Below are positions 11,861 to 23,664 of a DNA stretch of 64,000 nt, piece after piece. Position numbers and translations under genes: made by a program. The stretch spans positions 6,202,001-6,266,000 of the forward strand of contig JAQFVV010012395.1 in assembly GCA_028023455.1 (NCBI GenBank), read 5' to 3'. This DNA comes from Epiperipatus broadwayi (Eukaryota > Onychophora > Udeonychophora > Euonychophora > Peripatidae). How positions within the stretch are numbered: position 1 is the stretch's first letter; the number at the start of each line of letters is the position of its first letter. Below the pieces are notes generated by a model, which worked only from the letters and a program-made list of their open reading frames with translations, searched no databases and was not told where the DNA came from.

Positions 11861-12107
11861 GTCACTTCTTATGTGAGTTGGATCACTGAAATGTAAGTTT
11901 ATTATTTTTGTCTTACATAAAATATAAGCACTTAATCTGGATCAAAGCTTCTTTGTATGTGAATGGATTCTGTACAACGAACAACCCCTAGATACAGCTT
12001 TCATCTCCTCGCTACTAGTATCTATACTCAGCAGAGGGCACTTAAATCTGTTTTGCTTTCAGAATCTTATGAAAATCTTCATTGTCATACTCTTCTTAAT
12101 GGAAAGG
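11861..12107 (+). CDS. Candidate pair of host exons, unknown product
   Basis: A polypyrimidine tract and TTTCTTTAG precede 11861, and GTAAGT follows 11892, giving a possible 32-nt exon. A second open block begins after CAAAG at about 11949 and runs to GGAAAGG at 12107, followed by GTAATT. Splicing these keeps one frame, ending in a peptide that contains FFVCEWILYNEQPLDTAF and SSLLVSILSRGHLNLFCF. The second block is visibly less AT-rich than its flanks. The family is not recognised, and no neighbouring exons were found. The alternative is a chance open stretch or an old retrocopy. Confidence 0.25.
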
Positions 12108-12109
12108 GT

Positions 12110-12834
12110 AATTTTATTTTAGTAAATAATATGAGAAAAAAAAATCTTTTGTTATTTTTTAAATTTGTCTATTTAAAATATAATTAAGAGATTTCAACAA
12201 ATTTTTAAAACTAGTTCCATTCCCATTTACTCCCACCTACCCAAACACAGTTTTAATGTTGTAAATTTTTATTTTAAATGTTATATTCTTAACTATATAT
12301 CTCTAGCCAATTATATGTTGTCTAACTAATTGATATCAAAGAATGCCAAATTAACCACAAATCATTCATAAAAGTGATCTTTGCATTGTTGTAATATATT
12401 ACTTTAAAGGTAGAGGTCACCTCTATCAATCACAAATTGAAGTAAAGTATAAGCCAGTAGCTTTTATAAGAGATTTGCCATTTTTGATCTAATTAAAAAA
12501 GACAGACATGATGTAAATTAGCTCAAGCTGGAGGATAGTGAAGATTTTTATGAATAGAAATAAAATATGTATTTGTCTGTTAAAAATATGATTTTTATTA
12601 ATATTGAATAAATGTTATAAGAATCCAAAGAAACAACATCAAAAACTCATCACATGACCAAACTATTTATACAATTCCATTCCTGCCATTTCTTATAAAT
12701 TTAAGTAATCAATAGATGATAGATGATTATAGATGGAGTTTATTTCTGGACATTATGCTGTTATTTTTATATTAATGCTATTCATGCTAAGTTTCAGCTG
12801 CTACTTAACATTAAAATTTAATCACTAAGCATTA
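12110..12834. other. Intergenic sequence
   Basis: No gene or repeat is supported between the candidate exon and the family A fragment at 12835. Confidence 0.4.
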
Positions 12835-12890
12835 CATAGCTTGTACTGAGTGGCGCTACTGTATGGAGAATTTTGCTTTGTGTAAACATT
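12835..12890 (+). repeat. Family A terminal fragment
   Basis: The segment CTTGTACTGAGTGGCGCTAC followed by TGTATGGAGAATTTTGC matches the right arm of family A, continuing into a degraded GCCTGTTTTAACA. It lies directly upstream, in the same orientation, of the decayed LINE at 12.9-15 kb. Confidence 0.6.
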
Positions 12891-12919
12891 AAAATTGCTA
12901 ATTTGAACTTTCAGGATTG

Positions 12920-14995
12920 TCATATTACTGAAGTATGAAATTCTCTTAAGGAGTGTGTTATGGATAGAAGAAAATCTATTAATCCCAAGTTCACTAAAAA
13001 AAAAAAGTTGCAGTTGACAGTGATCTTATTATTAATGACTTGATTAAAAGGAAGCATGAGACATTATCTAATTGGCAGCAAAATATATTAAATGTGGAGT
13101 TTCATAATAAATAAGTAAATTTAAAATCAGAAGTTCAATGACTGACAATAAGGCATAAAAATGAGTGGTGGATTAAAACTATGAAAAAAATAGTTTTACT
13201 CTTTTCTTTTTTTTTGCACTGAAAGCAAAATATAAACTGAAGAAATTCAGAAATAGCACTCATTTGTATGATGGCAATGTTATTTTGAACAGATGAAAGA
13301 AATATTTTGATCATCTTTTAAATAATGATCCAAGAATTGAGAAGATAACTTTTAATGACATATTTATTTTTATTTTCTCATTTAGATTTAGTTTAATGAA
13401 GTTTAAGACAAAGCTATCTAATTTAGTGACGTCATTTTAGCTCTTCATAATTTAAAAATGAAAAAGTTGCCGATCTTGATGAGATACCGGAAGAAGTTTT
13501 AAAATATAATAAAAATGTTAGTTTTAACAATATTAGAATGTTTTATGAATATATGGATTTATGAAATTGTGTTAGTTGATTTTAAGGATGCTTTTATGGT
13601 TCCAATTTTTAAAAATAAAGGAATAGACAAGATTGCAGTATTATGGAATATCATTATTATCTACTATAGCAAAGTTACTTTCAATGCTTTCATTGAATGA
13701 TTTTCAGTGAAAGACGAATGTTTATTATAGACTCCATGTAATTTTAGAGAATTATAGTTTTTATTGCCAGGCAAATATAAAAAAGGATTAGAAACAAAAT
13801 AATTATATTGGTTTAATTGTTTTTTAAAGATATTTGAATCAATCAAACAGATCTTTGACATTGTTTGAAATTAGTTGGTGGTCCATCTTTGTTTTCAATT
13901 TTTATGACAGTTATCTTTGGAACTGTTTATAGGCAGCTTAGTGAAATACGAATCAATATGCAATCCACTTTGTTGGTGGAATTATTAATTTGAATTGATT
14001 AAAGGGAAAAACAAGAACTTTATCTTCTAATTGTGCTATTTTTTCGAGTTCAAAAGATGATTTACAGTATATACTTAATATTTTGAATGGAACATTTAAA
14101 ACTTTGATTTACTAATTAATGTAGCAAAAACTCAAGTTTTTTATCAACCAGTGCTAGAAGGAAAATCCTCAGCACAGACTTATTAACTTCTAAATGTAAA
14201 ACAATTTAAATACCTTACCTTAGTTGTTTTATAAATAGAAAGATGGACTTAGATGTTGTTATACAACACAGACTTCAGTGTACTGTTGCTACTTTTAATA
14301 AGTTAACACAATTTCATCATAGGGAAATAACTACTGCAACTAAGTTAGGCTGTATATAGAGCTATTATTTTACCTAATTTATTGCATGAAAATGGGACTT
14401 GAATACTTTATTGCTATAATATAATTATTTAAGAATGCGCCATAAAATTTGAAAAATGCACTGGCAAGATTATAAGTTCAATCAACACGTTCATTTTTCT
14501 GGATATGATTTTAGAACCCAATATTGTAAAATGAAATCTTCAAAGGATTGGACACATGAAATAAATGAACAATACAATACTTTCTAAAAGTATTTTATGA
14601 TGAACTTGTCCATTGTTTTCATGGGAGAGGGAGACCCTATTTGCATAATAAGGACTACCCAAAACACATTCTAAAGAACTACGATATTGATTATTCCATT
14701 GAGAAAATGTGTCAGAAAGTTAGAATATATTGGAGATCTACAATTAAACATGATGCTGAAGTATTTCAGAATGAAAAGTTTTATTCACAAGTTAAAAGAC
14801 AGCAGTGAAAAATATCAAATAAATATACAAATGGAGCATTGTGTCTTATGTGTTTGTGCACTTGTGGGTTACAGGTTGGTTTATGTAGTCATCACAAAAC
14901 TTATGATTTTTATATCTTTTTTGTGTTGAAATTGGAATGGCCGTAATTATTTGGTCATTGGCCACTACTGCTGATGATGATACAGACAGTCTTTT
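12920..14995 (+). pseudogene. Decayed non-LTR retrotransposon (RT, plus strand), third lineage
   Basis: Conceptual translation in shifting frames gives the landmarks of a non-LTR reverse transcriptase in the right order. These are a 'YFDHLLNNDP' linker near 13300; VADLDEIPEEVLKYN near 13465; DFKDAFMVPIFKNKG near 13580, followed by the NYRGIS-like block; DDLQYILNILN near 14055; INVAKTQVFYQP near 14110; a KYLTLVV block near 14210; VVIQHRLQCTVATFNKL near 14258; and a terminal cysteine-rich CVLCVCALVGYRLVYVV near 14840. The element ends close to a GCTGATGATGATAC microsatellite (about 14968). Stops and frameshifts are dense, so it is long dead. The protein differs from LINE family 1 and from the minus-strand element at 19.4-20.6 kb. 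Confidence 0.7.
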
Positions 14996-14999
14996 ACTT

Positions 15000-15950
15000 T
15001 CATAAGTGAAATATCTCATGAGTTGTTGTGAAAGTTATTTTTTAAAAAGTTGAATTCCCATTAAAATTCAATGTTAACTAGTAGAATTGTTATAGAATAT
15101 GAAATATTTTTGAGCAAAGGAAAATAAATATTATAAAATATTAGGTAAGATGTTTAGCAGCATGAAACAAACAATAACAGAGGGCCATATTGACTTATAT
15201 ACCTCATATTTTGAATTTTTTACACTTTACATATGCCAGTAATTGTTTACATAAGTTGGGCTTTCTTAAGTCAGTTTGCATAAGTAAAATTCAGCCTATA
15301 TCTGTCTGCACCTATTGTATAAGATTGTTGAGATGTAGCCACATCTTCAAATGGTCATAGAAATTGCCAACCTATGAGATAAATCGATGATATAAAACTC
15401 AAGAATAATATAGTAATACTAATTACTGTGATTTTTAATATATTTGTTATAACAAAATTTTCACAGTATTCATATAAACATATTCATTTTTTTATTTACT
15501 TCATTTGTAAAATACATTTCATTTGAAAATGAATCAGTGATATATTTTAGCATGATCCTTTACATTGCATATATGTTAATTTATACTTAAACAAAATATA
15601 TCATTTTTAATATCCTATTTTGTCTAAGCAACATATAGTCTACTGATTATGCATGAGCCAATGATCTTTTTTAATTACATTATTTAACTTCCAAATAGAA
15701 GAGCTATGCGCATTGAGCAAATTAAAAGAGATTAAATGTTTGTGCAGGTAAATTTGTATAAGCAATTTCTGGATAATTATCTCTTTTTCTAATAGAAAAC
15801 ACTGGATTTACACTGTTTTAATAAAATGGTACTTTGTTCTTTTAGCCAGCTATTCAAAGTCAAAATACTTTGTGATTTAAATACAAGCCAATTACTTTTT
15901 ACCCTCATATACATCTGATATTCATTGAGAAATTATACATTTTAGGTATT
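15000..15950. other. Intergenic sequence
   Basis: No supported feature; base composition and homopolymer content are as in the surrounding sequence. Confidence 0.4.
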
Positions 15951-15954
15951 TTGC

Positions 15955-16365
15955 ACCTTGATTTTGTCACTAAAGGTTTATGTACCATTCTTAAGAATCA
16001 TGACTCTTTTGGATTTAATTTTACAGAGACAACAAGTCCTACTCTAGTGTTATCTATAGTAAGCTTGAGTAATCATTTATCACTAAGCATTAGTACATTT
16101 AAATTCCAATCTTCAGTTTTATTTTTGGTTTTGCCTTTATCACTGAGGTGTAGAATTCCACATTGAAACAAATCTGCATCTAGCAATTACGTTTAATTCA
16201 ATTCATTAAAGCTAAAAATCTAAAATTCAAACATCCTCAATTTTGAACCCAAGTCAATATTATTGATTCAGAACAGTAACTATATATTTTAATATCCTGT
16301 TTGTTATTGAAGGTAAGAAACTTTCCACCCTAGGTAAGAATGTTAATGATAACCAATCATTTGCT
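15955..16365. repeat. Repeat D, copy 1
   Basis: Two blocks shared with 36870-37150 are present. Block X (CTAGTGTTATCTA..., about 16040-16150, ending near TTTGCCTTTATC) is followed by block Y (TTTTGAACCCAAG..., about 16235-16360, with TATATTTTAATA, CCTG and TTTCCACCC). In the second copy the order is Y then X, a circular permutation. There is no coding capacity. A weak CTGAGGT...GAAAC arrangement near 16145-16170 could be a ruined hammerhead, but this is not convincing. Confidence 0.45.
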
Positions 16366-16369
16366 CGCC

Positions 16370-17850
16370 ATTCAAGCATGATTTATAGTGAATTGGAGCC
16401 TTGAAAAAGAGAAAAACTAGAAACTAGCTTGTAGATGAGGATTTAAATATGCTAACATATGATAATCATTAATTCCTAGGATTTACAGTAGATGACTCTT
16501 AGACTAAAGAACTGCTGTTTTTTATTATACATTATATTAGTTAGAAGGTATGTGAATTGCTGTTATAATTACATAGTAATGATACCTATCTGTGAAATTG
16601 AAATATATAAATTTCAGGTCTTTACTTTGAATGCCATATTAAGAGCAAAAAAAGTCAATTACTGGGTGAATAAATGTCTCTTGGCAGAAGATCAATTGTC
16701 TAACGCATATCTTTACACTGTTTGAAGATCATATCCAATTCACATTAAGTCAAGTCTGGAAGGATTGCACAATGACCAATATTAGCAATATATCTATTAA
16801 TAGTGCTCTTAAACTTTATGCTTATTATAATAGGCTCAAAATATTTTTCTGCTTAAGAAAAGTTATAATCTATTGAATAACTAAAATAATTTGGAAATAA
16901 AAAAAAATAGAGTTAATACTTCTTACTTCTATAAAAAAAAAATCCTGCACAATGTTTCAGTTTCACAAATGCTTTAATCATGTGCCCTCTTCACACTGCA
17001 CACCATGTAATTATCATGCATCAATATGAAAACCAATGGTTTACATAGGCCACTGGTTAAAAATAGCAAATTATGAAAAGAAACAGTAAAACAATTAATA
17101 TTAATTCTAGAATATCATGAGAGATATCTGTGCCAGGATTACAGAGGTGATGATCCTAGGCTCTTGAAATGAAATATCGTTACATAATGTTGGCAATTGC
17201 TGATGTCTTAAGTCAGGTGTATTTTCTACAAAGTAATCTTTTCGTCATTTGGGAACATAACAAAACTATTTCAAGTAAACACTGAAGATATATCAAAATT
17301 GAAAATGGAAATCCTCTACAAATGAACTCTTTAACATAAGTGACATAATTATACTAAAGAGATTCATCATTCTTTTAACAAGGCTTATCTTTTAAAATCC
17401 CTGAAATTATATTGATTACTGCTTGAATGCATTGTAAACATGATATGGTTATTTTTATCTTAAATCATCCTATGATGTAAACAATTTCCATTGAAGATAG
17501 TTCAAATGATATTGCAATCACAATTTGGATAGATAATTTTTATGTATACAATATTTACAAACCTCAATATAAATTGAATCTACCTTATCTTCCAGTTATC
17601 CGTTCTTTATTTACAAGAGATGATCTCAAAAGTAGTCTTTGGGGATATATAAATAAAAGTCAAGTAGGTTGTCAATTTTAGAATGGATAAAACTACCCAA
17701 CATGCACTTAATTCAAAATTTGAAGAAACCATTAAGGCAACTGGGACCAGAACCAACTCCTAATTTATATTTTGATATGATAAAAAATGTTTATCATTAC
17801 CTCCTAAATTTTTGCTATTAGATTATTTTTTTTTATAGTCAATATAATTA
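16370..17850. other. Intergenic sequence
   Basis: No coding or RNA feature is supported. The open frame at 16492-16725 has no recognisable family and no splice or promoter context. Confidence 0.4.
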
Positions 17851-18027
17851 CTAAACATCACATGATCACCATTCTTTATGCTTACACAAGCTGTTTACAT
17901 AGAGGCAAAACTTTCCATTCAGTAGTGCCACTCAGTGAGAGCCAGAGTAATCAATAGATGCAGAAAGGTATCCATTGACTACTCTGGTTTGCACTGAATG
18001 GCACTACTGCATGGAGAATTTTGTCTT
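17851..18027 (-). repeat. Family A short hairpin copy
   Basis: This copy begins TAAACATCACATGATCACC (the constant family A head), then AAAACTTTCCATTCAGTAGT and its near-complement ACTACTGCATGGAGAATTTT. That makes a hairpin of about 120 bp with the whole central ribozyme part missing. Flanks TAGTCAATATAATTA (17836-17850) and TAGTCAACATCTTAATT (18028-18044) look like an imperfect TSD. It resembles an internal-deletion derivative that keeps only the head and stem of the family. Confidence 0.65.
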
Positions 18028-18229
18028 TAGTCAACATCTTAATTCTTGTATAGTTTAGTTATCCTATTCCACGACTAAGAAATCAGACTGGAGTTGATAT
18101 ACTGGATTTTTTTTTATAAAGAATATTAAAATTACTATACAGAAAAAGAATCAGAATTAAAACCAATTCTTTTTTTTTTGAACTTCAATTATACAATAGT
18201 CAAATATGTTTAAAAATGCATATATACAA

Positions 18230-19425
18230 ACAATCAGATGCAATAATGACAGCACATGGACATCTCAATCCTCAAATACAAGTCAGAACTATAAGAAAAA
18301 GATGGAACACACCTTCTTCTATGCCTCAATTTATATATAAATAAGCCAGACTCAAGCATTTTGAACTAAGAGTGTGAAGTTTAAATACCTTCACATTTAA
18401 TTCACTAAATATTATATATAAATAAACAACATGAAATCTTTCGATTTACTATGAAGCAATTTTTAAATCTAATGAAATGATATTAATAAACATAAATATA
18501 TTAAATTTATTAAGTGCAAACAGATAACATTGTAATAACGTGAAAGCTAAAACCTTCAACAGATACACTTTAAACATGCTTATGTGAGAGCCAATCAGAT
18601 GCAATAATGACAGCACATGGACCTCTCAATTCTCAAACACAAGTATCTGTTGAAGGTTTTAGCTTTCACATTATTACAATGTTATCTGTTTGTGCCTAAT
18701 AAATTTGATATATTTACGTTTATTAATATCATTTCATTAGATTTAAAAATTGCTTCATAGTAAATCAAAAGATTTCACATTGTTTATTTATATATAATAT
18801 TTAGTGAATTAAATGGGAAGGTATTTAAGCTTCACACTTGAGTCTGGCTTATTTATATATAAATTGAGGCATAGAAGAAGGTGGGTCCTATCTTTTTCTT
18901 ATAGTTCTGGCTTATATTTGAGAATTGAGAGGTCCATGTGTTGTCATTATTGCATCTTATTGCCTGTCACATAAGCATGTTTAAAGCGTATCTGTTGAAG
19001 GTTTTAGCTTTCACGTTATTACAAAGTTATCTGTTTGTGCTTAATAAATTTGATATATTTACATTTATTAATATCATTTCATTAGATTTAAAAATTGCTT
19101 CATAGTAAATCGAAAGATTTCATGTTGTTTATTTATATATAATATTTAGTGAATTAAATGTGAAGGTATTTAAGTTTCACACTCTTAATTCAAAATGCTT
19201 GGGTCTGGCTTATTTATATATAAATTGCGGCATAGAAGAAGGTGGGTCCTATCTTTTTCTTATAGTTCTGACTTGTATTTGAGAATTGAGAGGTCCATGT
19301 GCTGTCATTATTGCATCTGATTGACTGTCACATAAGCATGTTTAAAGCATATCTGTTGAAGGTTTTAGCTTTCACGTTATTACAATGTTATCTGTTTGCG
19401 CTTAATAAATTTGATATATTTCTTC
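18230..19425. repeat. Head-to-head satellite-like repeat, 345-361 bp units
   Basis: The box TATCTGTTGAAGG occurs on the plus strand at 18644, 18989 and 19350 (spacing 345 and 361 bp). Its complement ends at 18565, so a minus-oriented array (18230-18643) meets a plus-oriented array (18644-19425). Units share GGTTTTAGCTTTCAC, an ATATATAAATAAACAAC block, and GTCATTATTGCATCTGATTG. The last unit stops abruptly at about 19420, where the RTE-like LINE begins. The shorter 345-bp unit lacks a 15-bp AATTCAAAATGCTT-type segment. Confidence 0.75.
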
Positions 19426-20600
19426 TTTTGAGAAAATCCATCATACTTTAGTCTTCTTTAATACTTACCTTTAATTTGAAGTCCTTATTTCATCTGATAA
19501 TTCTTGCAGCATTTATCAAAGCTCTAAAGCATTATTTGCAAAACAATTACATCATCTGCAAAATCTAGTTGTCTTAAATAATCTTCCATTTACCTGTACT
19601 CCTTATAATCTACAAAACACTTCTTGCAAAATTGCTGTAAAACTTTTTATAGATATGGAATCATCCTGTCACACACCCTTCTCAATATTAAGTTTCCTAA
19701 TATCATTATATAATCTAATTGTTGTTGTTGCACTTTTGCAAAATATTCTTCAGAATACGATAATTATCCTGGTTCTATACCTTGATAATCCAATGCTTTA
19801 ATCATGGATAAAATGCTTATAGAATCAGATGCCTTTTCATAATCTACAAATCCAAAGCACAATGCCAACTCATATTCATTGATCTTTTCTATAACTTCTC
19901 TCAATATTTGGAGATGATCTACTATATTAAAACCACTTTTAAATTCAGCTTGTTTTTTTTGGTTGGTTAAAATCCAAAGTTTACTATAGACAAGTTGAAA
20001 TTATTTTGGTAAAAAAATTGTATAGAATTGATAAAAGACTGATAGGTCTGTAATTTTTAATATTTTCTTTATCACCTTTTTTAAAATATTAATATTGCAT
20101 TGGTATATCTTTATCATTTAGACATTTGGTATTTAACTTTGCCAAAAACATTTCTATTTCTTTACTTGCTTCTTTTAAAGTATCTATTAAAATTCCATTC
20201 TTATCTGGACCTTTTCCCTTCTTTATAAATTTAATTGCATGTCTTTACTTCTTCATTTAAAGTCATGGGCAATTCAGAAGAGATAATAGTTGTTGGAAGT
20301 ACTTGTTCTTTGTTACTATATAATTCTTGATAGAATTCTTCTGCCCATTTCATGGTGTCATTTCTCTTTTTAGTAATAGTTCCATCTTATCTTCTTATTG
20401 CAGAAATAAGTTTCATACCAATACCAAAATAGTTTTATACTTTTGACATTTTTAATCTCTTCTACAGATTTTCTTTATAATTCATATTTCTTATATCATT
20501 ATTAACTCTTTTTTATACCATTTTACAAAATTTTATATTTTCAGTCCTTCTTAGTGCATCCTTTTTATATATTTTCATATTTTTTCTTTTCTTCATTAAT
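19425..20600 (-). pseudogene. RTE-like LINE fragment, reverse transcriptase (minus strand)
   Basis: Minus-strand translation gives RT motifs with frame breaks: GKGPDKNGILIDTLKEA (about 20200, the 'GPD' motif), KKGDKENIKNYRPISLLS (about 20070), HLQILREVIEKINEYELALC followed by FGFVDYEKASDS (about 19845-19920, motif A), and DFADDVIVLQ (about 19545-19570, the catalytic FADD box). The DYEKAFDS-like motif A and NYRPISLLS are typical of RTE-type elements. The region is cut off at the satellite boundary on its 3' side and is non-functional. Confidence 0.7.
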
Positions 20601-20619
20601 TGTATATATAAAAGTAAAT

Positions 20620-23540
20620 ACTGCTTAACACTATACTAGTAATAATAAATAAAATAAAAATTCATATAACATTGCAATACTAGCTAGTATCATAATGTTA
20701 TATAAATTTCTATTCTATGTACATATATGTACATATGTTTTTGATATTATTATGGATAATTTAAGATCGACGGTTTTAGATTAGTATGTGTATGTGATTT
20801 TGCTATTGTTGTGAATGTTTTAAGAGTTATTAAACAATAAATATGATAGCTAAATACTCGCATTTATCACCTTATTCTAAGTCACAAATGTGTAGATAGT
20901 ATTTACTTATATAAAATTTTACATTGCAGATTTATTTTAAAAGAAAGTTATTATCATTAACTTTAAAATGAGACCAGGTTGCAGAATCACTGCATAAAAA
21001 TGGCTGAGTATCCATTTATCAATCAATATTAGGTATCTATATGGATTGGTTATGAGATGTTTTTTTTTTAAAAATAAGTATAAATTTTTTTAGAATTTTT
21101 TCAGCTTTAGTCCCAAGTTATGGAAGATTAATGTAGTAATCATTATATCATAAGACCTCATATTTACATATACAGTACTCTTAGTTCAGCTACCAAAATT
21201 TGGCAATTATTAAAATCTTAGATAAAATTATGAGAAGAAACCGTTTCAAATTTTTATAATCATAAACCTTTATTATATCACCATAAGCTACCATTTTAGT
21301 ACACATTCATCAAGAATGTAATAAATATAATAAATACATTAAAACAGCCCTCTCTCTATCTTAAAACCATCTAGCATAATTTTGAGAAATCAGTGATTTC
21401 TAGATATGCTTTAAATCCCATGTTCTGATTTTTGTCTTTGTCACGGACTTGAGATTCAAACCTGGAAATAAGACAGTTATAAATTTAGTGACATCATTAA
21501 TTTCATTTTACCATTCAAGTCGAAAACCTGAAATTCAAATCAGCCAAAAGGTTCTGGAACTTATGTTAATCTGCTAAAGTCAGGAATTGTTTTAGGAATC
21601 GCTAAGACTGTACCAGTGATGGTAGTAATGCGAAAGTAGTTGCTTTAACATATTGTGAAAACTGGGATTTAAGTGGTAAATAAATTAGTGCAAGTAAATA
21701 AACACATAGGTGTTTAAAAACAAAAATTAAAAAAGCACACACAAATTATTAAATACCTAATAAATTAATAAGTCCTATTGTCGTAATCATATTTTATTTT
21801 GCCTCTTGCTCACGGCAATTTTACAGATATTTACTAATAGCAAAAGCATCTAGTATTTCTTAATTTTTTAAAACCGCACTTTTTTTCTTTTTAAAAGGTT
21901 TCCTAATTGCTCAGACTAAAATTGATTTTTACAAAATTGAAAATATTAATGTTTTGTTTTTTTCAAAAAACATTTCTTGGTAAAATGGAAAATAAAATAA
22001 AAAAATCTAACGAAGTATTAAATATATATTTTAATGTCTTAATTTTTAAAATATATATTTTTTTAAAGACATAAGAGTGTGTATGGGGGGGGGGGTTCTT
22101 TTAAATAAGATGTCATGAAATTTAAACGATTTCCCAATATATATCTACACTACTATTAATAATTGTTTTTAAATATTTCTTTAACATTACTACAATATAT
22201 AGCTGTTTTAAGAATATATAAATTTTATAATAAGAAATAAAGACAGCTTTTTCTTAACCCAGAAAAATCATTAATTTGAAAAGATTAAAGAATTAAAATT
22301 GCTTGATTAATAGTAATACTTTTGTATAAATATATTTTAGGCATATGTAGATAATTGTAACTATAATAAGGATGATTATTCATACACACATTTATTCTAA
22401 TATTAAGAAAACCTAACAGATATTTCAATTAAGGACTGTCAGGGAAATGAAAAAAAAGACCATGGTGCTTCATGGACTTAAATTCAGAGCAAAATAACCA
22501 ATAAACTCACAAAACTGTCTTATACTTCTAAAAGACCTAGAAAGTGACCATAAATGAGATGAATATATAAGATAGAGAAGTTTGCTGGAATAATGCGAGA
22601 AAAGAAGCTATAAATTGGAAAACTAGATTAAGCTTGGTGAGAATGTCAGCCTGCAGACGATTAATAATGTTTGAAAATGATGGTGGTATATAATTGAATG
22701 TACATATATATATATATGTGTGCGCACAAAAACATCCCAAATGAACAAAATATTTAAGCTAATACCACAATCAACTTAGATACATATATCAGATCATGAT
22801 TTAAAAAAAAAATATTAAAAATTTATGAGATATAGGTGATGATTTCTGAGCAACAAATTCAAGCAAAACCAACTAATCTTAAATGAGCATCTACTTTTTT
22901 ATCAGCGAATAAAACAAAAGTAGAAAACAATAAGCACACCTTCTCTATTAATCTGCCATGATTATCTAAGTTGGTAATCTCTTTGCCACACTATCACTGC
23001 ATCTCTGTAGATAGTTCATAGGAGAGGCTCATCTCTCCTCTCCCAATGTATTACTTAAATCTATTTGTTCTAAAGATTCTAAACAGAACACATTTCTAAC
23101 AATCACTTTATATGTTTTTGATATTGCAACTATGATTATCATATAATTGTTCAGAAGGCAAATAAACTTGATGAATTATAGTAAGTTTACTGGCTTTTAT
23201 CTCTGTTTTTAGAATAGAAAAAAGTACCATAGTTTTCCTTTCCAGATGCCTAATCATTCATTGTTGTTTCATGAATTAGATTTCTTGGAGGCAAACTATG
23301 TATTGTGTCATTAACCATGCTTTATAAAATTCCTTATGTTTCTGTGAACCTTAATATTGAGGTATTTGACTTCCTGCAATTGGTTCTCCCATGCGGTGTT
23401 AAATGTAAGTTTTGTTATAATTTGGAGCTTAGTAAAAGATTAGTAATTTAACTGGCTATTTTCTAGTTGATAATAGGATCACTTAGATCACTTAACAGTT
23501 CTTATCTCTATAGATATTTAATATATATATATAAATATCT
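20620..23540. other. Intergenic AT-rich region
   Basis: No supported gene or repeat was found. A run of 11 G residues at 22085-22095 and TA microsatellites (for example about 22700-22720) are the only distinctive points. Confidence 0.4.
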
Positions 23541-23552
23541 CTTTAACTCTAT

Positions 23553-23652
23553 AATTTTTTTTTCCATATATCAAATGCATTGACCGGGAAGCGAACCTGG
23601 GCCAGTTGCTTGGAAGGCAATTATGCTAACCACTAGGCCACCAATGCTTTAC
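23553..23652 (-). repeat. tRNA-Gly-derived SINE
   Basis: On the minus strand the sequence folds as a tRNA: it has the GGCCTAGTGGTTAGC D-arm, an anticodon loop CTTCCAA (anticodon TCC, glycine type) and a GGTTCGCTTCCC T-arm. It is followed by a short ATTTGATATATGG tail and an A-run (T-run at 23556-23563). Direct repeats AACTCTAT at 23545-23552 and 23653-23660 mark retroposition. Stem mismatches and the tail show that it is not a functional tRNA gene. Confidence 0.75.
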
Positions 23653-23664
23653 AACTCTATCATT

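Noticed and set aside
18230-19425. CRISPR-like array
   Set aside because: Repeat units are hundreds of bases with no unique spacers, and the genome is eukaryotic.
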